Source: Allium sativum
Lineage: Eukaryota; Streptophyta; Magnoliopsida; Asparagales; Amaryllidaceae
DNA length: 64,000 nucleotides
NCBI GenBank assembly: GCA_030737875.1
Contig: CM060915.1
Span: forward strand, 629,736,786-629,800,785
Reading direction: 5' to 3'
Part shown: positions 36,970 through 48,960 of the stretch, in pieces
Position numbering within the stretch: position 1 is the first letter of the stretch
Layout: the number at the start of each line of letters is the position of its first letter
Notes under the pieces: model-generated
Seen by the model: the letters and a program-made list of their open reading frames with translations, nothing else
Told to the model about the DNA's origin: nothing
Databases searched by the model: none
Translations under genes and position numbers: made by a program

Positions 36970-39166
36970 TAACGGTGTTTTAAATACCACTTGTTCTTTA
37001 ACCCGATAATTAATGAATGTGATTTTGGGTTTATCGTGGGTCTTGTTTTAAATGACATTGGTTCTTTAACCCAGTTAAAGCCAGGATGTGATTTCCCAAG
37101 TTAAATAATCATTGATAGTGATTATTGGGAAGATTACAACCAAGTGGAGTTTTAATGAATCTTTAATTAAATAGAAATAATCGAGAATGGAGTATCACCA
37201 GTTTTGCTCCAGGCGATAGTTAAATCTTTAATTAGATTTGAACGTGAAATGGTAATTGAATTTACCGATAACACCGTGGTGTTAGATATGAAGCATGACC
37301 AGTTTTACTTCATGGGATGAATAGGTTGGGATTGGGAAATAAAATAAATGATTACTTCGGTGTGGTTCGCTAATCCTGACTAGTTTGAATTGATATTCAA
37401 AAGAAGATTAAAGAATAAATTTAAAGAATTTATCTTTGATAAAATTAATGGGAACCTTTCCTAATGTATAGGAATATTTGAATAAAAGAATACTCTGAAT
37501 TGGAATGAGGTGTATGTTAGGTTTGTGTAACACTTATTTATTATATACGCGAGTTATTCAGAAAGACCGGGTTTATCTCATTCTGAATAACTGATTCGAC
37601 GTGGTGTCGAGGATGAAGACGGTGGTTGAAGACCAGAGGTATTCACGTCGTTTGGGTGATTACTGATGATCTTGATTGGGTCGTACACCCAAGAGGAGGG
37701 AATCAGTTAGTGGTCGTCCAGACGTACATGGAGATCGATGGATATGCGAGGTACAAGGTGCCTCCGGTTTCGTTCAGACCCAGAACGGACTTGTAAATGG
37801 ACTGTGTGATTGATTTCTATTAAATATATATCTGTTTGGTGGCGGAGAATTTATTCTCTTGCTTAACGCCCTTATCTGATACGTACGAACTCAAAGGTTA
37901 TATATTGATGGATATCAAACGCATGGAGTGAATTGCCTGTGTGGCATGCCTAAGTGGCAATATGATCAAGGCTTCTGTTGAAAAGCAAATTCTTGTGGTT
38001 GATGATCAAAGCACCGCCTGTGTGGCATAGCTTTGTGTAGCATTGATTCGTAAGCCTCACACCCCGGTTGTGAACCAGAAACGGGAGAAGGACCTCAGGG
38101 AGGGCATGCGTTTCCTTCTAGCCAGAAGTGACGTCAGTGGTTTTACATGCCCTGACGAGTTTTACTTATGTGGTTGTTGCTGTTGCGAGGCGCCTCGTAT
38201 ATCGGTGACTTGTGTGGAGCCGATAGAGTCATTGGACTCATTGACACCCCATAGGGTGGGGAAACACAGTGTTCAGGCATTTTAATCCACATCGGTGGAC
38301 CGGCCCTGACGATCCAAGGGCCCACCTGAGTCTAGGTCCTGAGACACGGGCTAGAGCGTCTCGAATCGGTAGAGGACTATCTTTTGCCTCGGTTCACAGA
38401 TGGAAATCCAACTTCCAATACGTGACTTTGCGGTTTTATTTGTAGAGCCTAGTATGGTGACATAGTGGGATGGGGCACTTATGCCGTCTATGATTGATAC
38501 TTATGATTGAAATTGTTTTATACACTATGCACTTATAATAGTATCAAATGATTTATTTTAAATGTATCAAGCATTCTTGGATATTATAAGGTAAAAACCC
38601 TATCCTCCGGCTTGCGTTGCATTGTGTGATGGGACCTGGGTCTTATAATAGCTTCATTGTTCTTTATTTAGCATTGCGCTGTTGTTTTATGCACTGGTAT
38701 TCTTGGGAGGAATCTCATTCCGTGTTATACGGCGTGGTCCCTTGATTTACCTAACTTTAAAATAAAGATTAATAATTGTTTTAGTTCTCACACCAGTCAC
38801 ATGACTGACCTGGAGTTTATTGTTTTAACCTAAACTCTGGGTGCCCTTATTTTGACACGGGCAGCTAGTAGTTTTGGTTTTGCAGATTTATATTCATAGG
38901 ATCCTGATTTACAGCTGGAATGATACTCGGAAAGCTCTGTATCCGTGTATTACTTTCAGTTGTGTATTGTATTATTTTTCCGCTGCTATGTAATTTATTG
39001 TAATCTCTGATATTTTCTGTGTAATATTTATTCATACTCTGTATATCCTTGTATTCTGATGGAATTGTTGTAATAAACAATGAAATATTCTTCTGTTTGC
39101 ATTCCGATGTGGCTTGTCCTCAACTCAATCCGGGCTTTCCTTACCGGGGAAGTTCGGGTCGTTTTA

Positions 39167-39171
39167 GAATT
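39167..39171 (+). repeat. E2 target-site duplication, right
   Basis: GAATT directly after the last LTR base, identical to 25238-25242. Confidence 0.88.
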
Positions 39172-40389
39172 GTTCTGGGAAAGCAATTTAATATGGCATG
39201 AAACATACAATTAAATTATGCAAGGATTCACAGCATATCATTTTTAGCATGTCTTAAATCGGCTGCTATTGGTGAAATCTGATTTGGCAAGATTCAAAAA
39301 TATAATCAGAGGAGCAAAATTTGGGCATAATTCATTTCAAATATTTCCAGAAATGTGCGATCAATTTTTGGCAAGAATTCATTGTGGCAGACAAGTTTTA
39401 TTTCATTCCAATTTTTATTACCAGAAATCACGCATCGAATGCAAGGGACAAATTTATATTCTCAGATTCATCAAAGAATATAATCTAGTCTGGATACAAA
39501 GCCAACATTCACGCAAGCAAAAGAGGAAATTTTTCGAAAATCAAGTCACATGGTCGAAATCAGAGGATTAGGGGTTGTGTTAACCCTATAAATTAACACC
39601 TATATCATCACAGGAAATTATCGAAACCACAAACTACTAACTCAAGCATAGAACCGAAAATCAAAAAAGTCACTTTTTATTGGTTTCGATCGAAGGCAAA
39701 TTCCCAAGTTGATCGACGAACATCAGAAGCCATCGAAGAATCAAGAAGCATCAGAGAACCTCATTTCTTCAAGCTATCGACTCGATTTAGGGCAATTTCT
39801 GAAAACCCTAGAATATTTCCCAATCACACCACCGCCATTTTTCTTTCCAGGAGAAAGTAATCGAAGAAATAAGAAAGGGGTGGAACCAATTACAAATAGG
39901 CCGGCCTACTTCTAATTGAAGGGAGATTCATTTTAATTTAAACTCCAAGGGTTTTATTATTTTGTTTATTGTTTTTGTTTTTGAATTTCTTTGTAACCGA
40001 ACAGTTTATAGATTCTGTAAAAATCTAGGGGGAACCAGTTAGGGGTTTAACTGGTAGTTTACTAGAGTCTGTAAAAACTAGGGGAAATCTGATCTAGGGT
40101 TTTAGATCAGTCTAGGGTTTTGAGTGTAGGGTTAGGATAGGAGCGAGATTCGCAAGTGTACATAGTCTTGTATGCGGGATCTGTTCTATCACCTAGTAGA
40201 AACCTTAGGAATGCAGCAGTAGGCAGGGTTTTGCCGAAGCTAGGTATCTCCGTGTGTCATTTACTTTTCTGCATTTCTATTTCTACTGCGTTCTGTGAAT
40301 TTTTTAATATCCCATATTATTTGAACTCTGCGAATATTTTCAATAAACCCTATTCAATCCCCCCCCCCAGGGTTAATCTAGATCCAACA
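39172..40389 (+). repeat. Copia-like 5' LTR (plus copy), second part
   Basis: Continues the LTR begun at 23241 and ends GGTTAATCTAGATCCAACA. It aligns in reverse to 13912-15150 and 21299-22500. A run of ten C (40361-40370) interrupts the conserved end. Open frames at 39269-39571 and 39709-39915 are not kept in the other LTRs. Confidence 0.87.
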
Positions 40390-40391
40390 AG

Positions 40392-40403
40392 TGGTATCAG
40401 AGC
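40392..40403 (+). promoter_or_regulatory. Primer binding site, plus copia-like element
   Basis: TGGTATCAGAGC two bases after the LTR end, complementary to initiator methionine tRNA. The gag start codon follows 25 bp later. Confidence 0.93.
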
Positions 40404-40428
40404 AGGTTATTTCTTTAACTCTAGAGTT

Positions 40429-41885
40429 ATGGGTCATCCTAGTTGTCAACCGATAGAGAGTCAATCTAGTTCATCTCCAACAATTTTCGATGGAACAGAT
40501 TTTTTAAACTAGAAATCCAAAATGGAATTTTATTTAAAATCTGTTAATATTGAATGTTGGGATGTTATTATCAATGGGTTTGATAGTGTAGATATTACTT
40601 TCAATGCCCATGCTATGAAAATTATATTTGATTATCTTTGTACCGAACAGTTTAATCTTATCTGTCATTGTTTATCTGCACAGGAAATCTGGGATACTCC
40701 CAATACGAAGTATGGAAGATCTGACATCCACAGCTCAAAACCCGATAAAGTCAACCCAGATTCAGAGTTCTGCTTAATAGGATTTACAAATGAAAATTCA
40801 GATGGATCGGTCGATGGAGATTCAACAGACGATGAGACAGGAAATTTCTCATATGAAGATTTAGTTTATATGTGTGCTGATCTAACTATGTCTGTTGATA
40901 AACTCCAATCTAAAAATAAATCTCTGAAATCTAGGAATTCTGAGTTGATCAGTAAAATTGATGATTTGAAATCACTACTTGAACATTTTAAAAAAAAATC
41001 AAATTCAGATTGCAAAAATTGTTCGAAACTGAAAACCAATCTTGTTCATCTCGATAAAAATATTCAAAAGTTTGAAAAGGAAATTCTGATCTTAAGAGAA
41101 AACAAGATTGAGTTATCAAGTTTGAACAATCTTCTACAAAAGGATTTTGAATCTTTTAAGACCGATATAAATTCCAAATTTGAAATTGCTGAAAAGGAAA
41201 ATTTGTTCAAATCCAATTTGATTTTGAAAGAACTTGAAATCGAGATTGAAAAATCCAAGAAATTTGAGTTTGAAAATAAAAACGATTTGAATATAAAATC
41301 TCGGAATCTCAAGCCAGAATTAAATTTCTTAAAGATGAAAATAAGGTTCTGAAAACTGATTTTGAAAAGAATAAGATCACTAAAAACCGTTGTTCAAATT
41401 TAATGAAAGAGAACAGTGATCTTAAAATTGAAATTCAACAAGTTGAAACAATTTTGTCTAAATTTTCAAACGGTGAAAAATCTTTGGATATGTTGTTGAA
41501 AAACCAATTTTCTGTAGGAAGTAAACATGGTCTTAGTTTTGGGAGAATAAATGGTTTTGAAAAACGAAATTCAAATGATTTTAAAAAACCTTCAAACTCC
41601 TTTGAAAAGAATAGCTTTGGAAATTTTAACTCTGATAATTCCAAAGGGTTTTTAAATCACGAACGAAATGAGTATGTATTTTATAACAAACCATTTAAAC
41701 AATCTTGGATCTCAAAAGAAATTAATATGGGCTTTGTTAAATTCAAACAGATTTGGGTTCCCAAGGGTACAAAGATAAATTCAGATGGTTTGTTATATAG
41801 ACAGGTTTGGGTACCGAAAGTTCGATACACAGCTATGAGTGGTAAAACAATCTTTGTTAGACCACTTAACCCTCTCAACTGCTAG
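40429..41885 (+). pseudogene. Broken copia-type gag (plus copy)
   Basis: ATG at 40429 opens MGHPSCQPIESQSSSSPTIF. At 40510-40512 a TAG replaces the Trp codon found in the minus copy (KWKSK), ending the frame after 28 codons. It resumes in frame with KSKMEFYLKSVNIECWDVII and the SAQEIWDT motif of UBN2-type gag domains. Next comes an acidic stretch (DGDSTDDETGN) and a long coiled coil to about 41300. A frameshift near 41290-41340 precedes the last part (41403-41885), which has two WVPK motifs and ends FVRPLNPLNC at 41885. There is no zinc knuckle and no pol. The layout resembles SIRE/Maximus Gag. A single base change and one indel account for most of the damage. Confidence 0.82.
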
Positions 41886-44373
41886 GTACAAGTAATGGCT
41901 GAGGAACTGCTTTGGAAAAGAAAATTTGAATTCAAGCTATTCCACATCTTTGATTTACCTAGAGTTCCTTAGCCAAGTCAGATGAGTCAGAGATTCTGGT
42001 TTACACTGATTTCAGGTATGATCTCTGAACTTGTCCTTGTAAATATTCTCTTTTTTTGTTTTCCTATTTATTTCTTCTTCTATCTCCTTCTATCTTTGTT
42101 TTTCTTTTTGATTTGACACTGCTACATTTTTTGTTTCTTCTTGGGCTTCCTTAACTTCCGGTTGTAGAACTATTGATTTTCTGGAAATTTGCCTTACTTG
42201 AATGAAAATATGATATTTTTTAATCATTTCCCGATATTGTATTTAAACTTGTAAATATCTGCAATTGTTTTGAAGTTTATTTTCTGATTTATGAATTCAT
42301 AACAGTGTTGATGTATTTGTGTCATATCTTGAACACTGTTGTTTTGAATTCTAAATGTTTGAAGATTTGAATAATTATTGAAATGTCACATACCTTTGTT
42401 TTTTTTGAGTCTTTTCTAATTAATTTTGGAAAGACTTGAAAATTTACACTCATTACCGCATTATGTTATCTATCAGCTCTGATAAATTTAGAAATTTTCA
42501 GATTGGCTTGGATATTCGTATTTGTTTTTTGAATCAGTGATACATCTTGAAATTCACCTTTATTCATGATCATTATGGTTGAAATTTGTTTTGTTTGAAA
42601 TCATCTGAAATTCTAGATATTTTGAATATCACGCCACTCAAATTTGAAATTATCAATCTTGTGTGAATAATTCATTATATCTCAGACTTGACATTGATTC
42701 AAGTTATTTCAAATAAATTATTTTTAATTTTTTTTTGGATCATGAATACCTCTCAAACTGGATGTAAATGATCTGAATTCTCTTATGCTTGTCAGAGAAA
42801 ATTGTGAAAAAATCTTTGGAAATACAGGTCTTTAAACTCACTGCTATTTCATGGCTATTTGATTTGAATATTTGTTTGTTTAAAATCATTTGAAATTATT
42901 GATTTTTTGGATCACACACATATCTTGAATATGGAATTTACTTTCTGGTGTGATTGATTCATTAAATCTTGAGGTTTTCATATTTCTCAAATGACTTCAA
43001 ATAAATGATATATTTTAATCATTGAATCATGAATCATCTCATGTGACCGTTATCTTGACATGTCTATTTTGAACTGATATCTAGTGCTACTCTGATATTG
43101 TTTTGAAAATATGTTGGAAATTGCTTGTTTATGATCTGTATGCTGCTTTGATATTGTTCATCAAATAACTGTTTGTTCTTGTCTGTAGTTCTGATAAATG
43201 TGGCAAATTTGTTAATTTTATCTGGTTGGGCTTTGTGGTTAAAATTCTATTATCTGAATTATTTTTGTTTGTCTCCAGTGTGATGTTAAAATCCTCATTA
43301 ATAGAGACACCAAGTGGCATCAGAAGTGCCTTATATTTGTCTCACTCATCTGTACTTAGATTCTAATCTTCACCTTGTATAGATCAACACACTTTTTTTG
43401 CCTTGTACAAATTTATCCCTCTTGGCATGCATAGATCTTCGTATTCCTCTTGTAATTAATTTTCAATTATAAAATTATTTATTGATTATTCATTCAGAAA
43501 TTGAAATCAATATCCAAATTGAATTGTATTTATAATTCATCGAAATTATTATCAGATTTTGAAATTGTGATGAATTGTGACTGTGGTATATTTCACAACA
43601 AGAGGAGATTATAGTTAAACTTTTCATGATGGTTGAATATTTATTATAATACCTTTGAACTGGCAATTATTTCACGACCATCTTCATTATCTATCATCCT
43701 TCTGCCATCCATTATGATTTTATATTAATGTGGAGAGTTAATTTTTCTTCTTCTTTTTCTTTTGAATAAACAATGGAAATATTCGTGATAGAAATGAGAC
43801 TATATTATTATTCAGAATTAGTGATAATTGAGAATTTTCAGTAATCCCGGTACAGTCGGTCATATTTCATAAAATAATTAATTTAGAAATTTATTTCACA
43901 GTCCATTTCTGTACCTACCACATTTCTATCATTCATATTGGTTGTATATACCGAGGAGTTTTTCTATTTAAAGCTTAAAATGATAAAATATATAATTAAT
44001 ACATAAGTGCGTCTCTAACCTTATTTAAAAATCCAAGCTCTGATTATGCCTGGTTATAAGATAAATTATAATTTAAGCTGCGACTGACCTCATTTAAAAA
44101 TCCAAGCTCTGGTTATGCGTGGTCAGTGTGCTCTTAAATAAAATAAAAAGAAAAAGGAAATATTGTGCTATAAATTGAAATTAATCTGAAATTCTCCCTG
44201 GTGTATAAAAACCAGCCTATCAATCCATCTTTATAATCTGTGAAGTGTGTTAATATTTTATGACATATTATGATATGTTGTTTGATAGCTATTGGGATTT
44301 GAGAGTATTTGATTTTGTCACTTAAATTGAATTATTAATTATAGTCCAAAATCCATCACTGTTTTTAAACCTC

Positions 44374-44409
<36 letters not shown>

Positions 44410-44846
44410 AAAATAATTGGAACTCATTTTTTTAACTCTCCCAATTTTATATAAAATTCATCGTAAATATGTCATTCTCTACAATATGAAGTATACCACC
44501 TGTTCTCGGAATATTATGATTTTTGTTTGACTGATTGTGATTTGTGATGACCGTTTCTTCCTCTTAAGCTGAAATTATATCTTTAGCCATTTTTCATCTG
44601 TATTTTAACCTCTGTATCCTTTTGATGATAACAAAAGGGGGAGAATGGATTGAGATTTTGATTTATGAGTGAATATTTTATAAATATTTTACTATTGGAA
44701 ATTTCTTACAATTTTCAAATTTTTCACTCATTTACAGTTATAGTGGGGGTTTCTGTTATGGGGGGGCATTCAAATATGGGGAGTTCAGTTCTTCACTGTC
44801 AAACACATTTATTGGATTCAAAAATCTTCATATTTGTTTGTCATCA
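41886..44846 (+). other. Non-coding spacer of the plus copia-like element
   Basis: About 3 kb of AT-rich DNA in place of pol, alignable in reverse to 17024-19807. No open frame longer than about 65 codons is kept. It holds a tandem duplication near 44025-44125 (ATTTAAAAATCCAAGCTCTG occurs twice) and a TA microsatellite at about 44376-44407. Confidence 0.72.
44376..44407. repeat. (TA)n microsatellite
   Basis: About 16 TA dinucleotides in the spacer of the plus copia-like element. The minus copy lacks a run of this length at the same place. Confidence 0.9.
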
Positions 44847-44861
44847 TCAAAAGGGGGAGAT
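44847..44861 (+). promoter_or_regulatory. Polypurine tract, plus copia-like element
   Basis: TCAAAAGGGGGAGAT directly before the 3' LTR start at 44862. Confidence 0.9.
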
Positions 44862-45199
44862 TGTTGTATATAACGCAGTTGTATACATAATTATATGAAT
44901 TTTGTTTGATGATAACAACCAAATATATATTGTTATAAATGTGTTTGTTATTGTACTGTTTCATATTTTCATCACAGACAGGAATATAATATTTAGAATA
45001 CGACTATACATACATTCATATATTCATACAGTATTTCATTTAAATTGGAATTATATTTCAAACATTCAAACAGTACAACCTTTTATTACTCCACTATTTG
45101 AATACACCACTGATATACGTTTCATTTCGTTCACAATCACATAACATTGTACTTGTATATAAACTGAATATTAAAGACAAATTTGTTTGAACACAGGAT
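44862..45199 (+). repeat. Copia-like 3' LTR (plus copy), first 338 bp
   Basis: Matches 23241-23600. It breaks at AACACAGGAT, where the 5' LTR continues AACACAGGACTGAACTC, so element C inserted at 45200. The candidate target duplication is AGGAT (45195-45199). Confidence 0.87.
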
Positions 45200-47109
45200 T
45201 GTAACAACCCGGAATTTTGGGGCCAATTTAAAATTTTTATTTTAGAAATTACGTCAGGATTTAGGAAAAGGAAAAAAGGAAAAAATGTTTTAACAGTAGA
45301 AAATGTCCGTTTGTTTAATATTAAACATTTACATGTTAGAAGTTTGTTAAGTATTAACATTTACATGCAAACATTCATTTCTAAAAATGATATTTAATCC
45401 TATAGTGTTAGTTTTAATTTCTAACAATTAGCATTAACCATGCATTCATTATCTTTCTTCCCTTTTGTTTTTCCTTGTTATTATTTTCTTCACAAACAAA
45501 TCACCTATATATATATATATATTTCTCTTCTATTTATTCTTTCCAACCCATTGAATATGTCACTTAAATTTTGATATTTAATGTTATGTGTTTTGAAATT
45601 TAAAGGGACACACAACTTTCTAACAATCAGCATCAGCTCCTTTCCATTTATTCTCTCTCCCTCTTTGTAATTTGCTTTCGAAATTTGAATAAAAATATAT
45701 ATATAATTAATAAATAGTGTGGTCCCATCACGCCTAGTCAGCTAATTAAATCCTTGGTAACCTACTATATTGTAATAGACACATTAGGGGAATGAAACTA
45801 AAAAAATTTAAAAACAGTATTAATATATATATACACTAATGGTATACATTTAAAACATTGCTTATAAAAAATACTATATATTTAGCAAATGCTACATATA
45901 TGAATGATAGAATTGAAGTGTGATTAATTGTCTACTTATTAAATTTATAATTAATTGACTACATGCTATATATACTAATGGTATGCATTTAGAACATTGC
46001 TATGAAGAGAGTAATTAATTGCCATGAAGAGATAAATAGACTGAATTAAATCAGGCATTAACTATAAAAAATTTAGAGAATTAATTAATATTTTATTTTA
46101 AATACTTAGGATAATAAAAACGCTATTCTCCCATATTAAGATTAGCCATCTCCGTCCAATTTCGATGGTCGCTATTCTTCATTTTTTATCGCCCCGTTTA
46201 CTCTCGATCCACCTAATTAAACAAAGAAATGATAAATACAAAATCGCTCAGCTAAGTGGGTTCTTCCTATGCAATGGTTAAGATCGATCATGGGCGTGCA
46301 GTTGTCTTGATTTTGGGGCCTAAAATTGCTGACTTTAGGTGCGGATTTCGTGATGGTGCGAGTTCGAGGTGGACATCGGCGGAGGTAGAGGAGGTTTTGG
46401 GTAAGGGAGGAGCGGATTTGGGGAAAACAATAGCAGGTGTTTCACGATGAAGAAGAAAGAGAGGCCACGGTTTTTCCTAAAGCAATGTAATTAAGGTTGT
46501 TAATTAATTCAATTATATATTTAATTATTTATTAAAGTGTTAAATGTTTAAACACTTGCAGCTTCTCCAAACGAAAACGGAGTCACATGATTTAAAATGC
46601 GTTGGATTCATATCAAAAAACTCTACACAATGGAACTGACCAGATCTGAAACAGAGCAGATCAGATTTTGGAAAATTTTCAGATCTGAACTATTCAGAAT
46701 TAAAACCATCGGTGAGATTTCTGTTTAATGAATAATTAAACATTTAATTATTTATCACCAATTTATATTCATGAATATATAATTATAATCATATTTGTGA
46801 TGTCATGTGTTTGGATATTGTTGTATTGCGAATTTTGATGGTTTGGCATATATATGTTTGTTTAGATCTATGTCCTGCAATAAATTTTCCTATTTATTTA
46901 GATCTGTTAACACCGATTTGATTAGATTCAGTTTTAAATAAAAATATTCATTTTTTATTTGATTTATGACGTTATATGTTAACACCCAAGTCTAGTTGTT
47001 GCTACATGTGTTAATATGAAATTGACACCATATTTTGACACAAAATTTGAATGTTGTAACATGTATTCATATGAGAAGTTTACACGTTATGTAGACACCA
47101 AAATTAATG

Positions 47110-47400
47110 TTATTGCAAAAATGAATATAAATTTAGCGTTTTGTTATGCATAAAAAAATGAATATAAATTTAGCACTGTTTTATGACATAAAAAGTGAAT
47201 ATAAATTTAGCGTTGTATTATGACATAAAAAGTGAATATAAATTTAGCGTTGTTTTATGACATAAAAAGTAGTAATAAATTTAGCGTTGTTTTATGACAT
47301 AAAAAGTGAATATAAATTTAGCGTTGTTTTATGACATAAAAAGCGAATATAAATTTAGCGTTGTGATATGTCATTAAAATGAACATAAATTTAGTGTTAT
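47110..47400. repeat. 37-bp minisatellite in element C
   Basis: About eight copies of a unit with GAATATAAATTTAGCGTTG then TTTTATGACATAAAAAGT. Units near the right edge drift (AGTGTTATGTTAATTTATT). Confidence 0.87.
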
Positions 47401-47639
47401 GTTAATTTATTAAAAAACGAACATTATTTTTAGTGCCATATTAATTTATTAAAAATAATCATATTTTTAGCGTCCTCTTGTTTCATGAAAAATGAACTTA
47501 ATATTAGTGTCATTAAGTTTCATGAAAAATGAACATTATATTTTTAAGGGTCATGTTAATGCATTAGAAATGAATATTTTAGTTTCATGTTATTGTTACC
47601 AAAAATGAACATATATTTATTGTCACTTGGATTTCATTA

Positions 47640-47860
47640 AAAAAGTTAAAAACATGTTAGTGAGATAAAATGTCACTTTATGTAAAAACATGTTACTGAG
47701 ATAAAATATCACTTTGGGTAAAAACATGGTTAGTGAGATAAAATATCACTTTGTGTAAAAACATGTTAGTGAGATAAAATATCATTTTGTGTAAAAACAT
47801 TGGTAGTGAGATAAAATTTCATTTTGTGTAAAAACATTGTTAGTGAAATGAAAATGAACC
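47640..47860. repeat. 36-bp minisatellite in element C
   Basis: Six copies of TAAAAACATGTTAGTGAGAT followed by AAAATATCACTTTGTG, with small changes. Confidence 0.87.
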
Positions 47861-47999
47861 TTTTATATGTTAAAAAGGATTAAACAAAAATGTAATAGGT
47901 GATTCCATAAGAAACTTCGCATTTTAAATGTAATAGGGGATTACACAAGAAACTTCACATTTTAAATGAAATAGGGGATTACACAAGAAAACATATATT

Positions 48000-48960
48000 G
48001 CTATTTTTTTTGTTAGAAAACATAGAATGTCATCTTTTTGTTAGAGAATAAAATATCACTTTTGTTTGTAATGGAAAATTAGGATAAAAATGTCACTTTC
48101 GTTGGCAATGAAAAATTTGAATTAAAGTATCATTTTGTTAAGAAATGTTTTGTTAACATTAAAGTATCCTTTTGTTAAAAAGTGTTTTGTTAGTAGAAAT
48201 TATCATTTTAGGGATAAATTTGTCATATATGTTAGAAATCAAAATTTTCATATATGTTAGAAATCAATTTTGTCGTGACGTTAGAAATCAAGTTTGTCAT
48301 TTATGATAAAAATCAAATTTGTCATTTATGATACATAAATATGTCATGTGATTAGTATAAATGTTTTGATGAATAAATATGTCATTTTCATTTAAAATGT
48401 TTATTGAGATTAAAAGTAACATTTTTGTTATAAATAATCATGTTAGATAAAATAACATTTTTGTTTAAATTATCATGTAAAATAAAATTTTCATTTTTGT
48501 TAGAAAATGTAAATTAGATAAAAAGGACATTTTTGTTAGAGAATGTAAATTAGATGAAAAGGACACTTTTGTTAGAAAAAAATAAATTAGAATAAAAAGA
48601 GACATTTTTGTCACATTAAAAAGAATGAATTAAAAATGGACATTTTGTCATATTAAATAGAATAAATTAAAAAGAAACATCTTCATACATTAAAAAGAGT
48701 TTAACCAAAATAAACATTTTTGGTCATTAAGATGAGTTTAACCAAAATAAACATTTTTGTATATTAAAAAAAGTTAAAAAAAATAGACATTTTTGTATAT
48801 TTAAAAGGATTATACCAAAATATTCATTTTTGGTCATTTAAGAGGATTAGTTAAAAATTTACATTTTTGTTTATTAAAAAGGATTAGACAAAAATTTACA
48901 TTTTTGTTTGTTTAAAAGGATTTAACAAAATTGTCATTTTAATGTAAATGTATACGTCAG
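48000..48960. repeat. Drifting CATTTTTGT / AAAATG repeat tract in element C
   Basis: A run of related 25-40 bp units. The motif changes gradually: TTAGAAAATGTAAATTAGAT with AAAAGGACATTTTTG (48480-48620), then GTTTAACCAAAATAAACATT (48690-48790), then AAAAGGATTA with TTTACATTTTTG (48800-48960). No single consensus fits the whole tract. Confidence 0.7.

Larger units (their letters stand above)
25243..39166 (+). mobile_element. Giant-LTR retrotransposon E2, complete (13.9 kb)
   Basis: The only complete giant-LTR element here. 5' LTR 25243-31735 (6493 bp, including a 392-bp MITE), internal 31736-32774 (1039 bp), 3' LTR 32775-39166 (6392 bp, including a 413-bp plastid fragment). It has a tRNA-iMet-type primer site, a polypurine tract, and flanking GAATT direct repeats. 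The internal region codes for nothing recognisable. The LTRs end TG...TA rather than TG...CA, and both LTRs agree on this. LTR-to-LTR differences of a few percent suggest it is not very recent. It sits in the 5' LTR of the plus copia-like element. Confidence 0.92.
32775..39166 (+). repeat. E2 3' LTR, 6392 bp
   Basis: Aligns with 25243-31735 along its length, except that it lacks the MITE, has a shorter minisatellite (34265-34540), and carries a plastid DNA insert at 36557-36969. It ends CGGGTCGTTTTA, followed by the GAATT duplication. Confidence 0.92.
23241..45199 (+). mobile_element. Copia-like non-autonomous LTR retrotransposon, plus strand (both LTRs interrupted)
   Basis: 5' LTR in two pieces, 23241-25242 and 39172-40389, separated by E2 with its target duplication. 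Then primer site 40392-40403, broken gag 40429-41885, non-coding spacer to 44846, polypurine tract, and 3' LTR from 44862, which is cut at 45199 by element C. LTR length is about 3.2 kb when E2 is removed. Same family as the minus copy at 13912-23240, in whose 5' LTR it sits, giving a head-to-head arrangement. Confidence 0.88.

Noticed and set aside
46256..46450. Small gene in the GC-richer part of element C
   Set aside because: 64 codons, no motif, and placed where other giant LTRs have their non-coding GC-rich leader.
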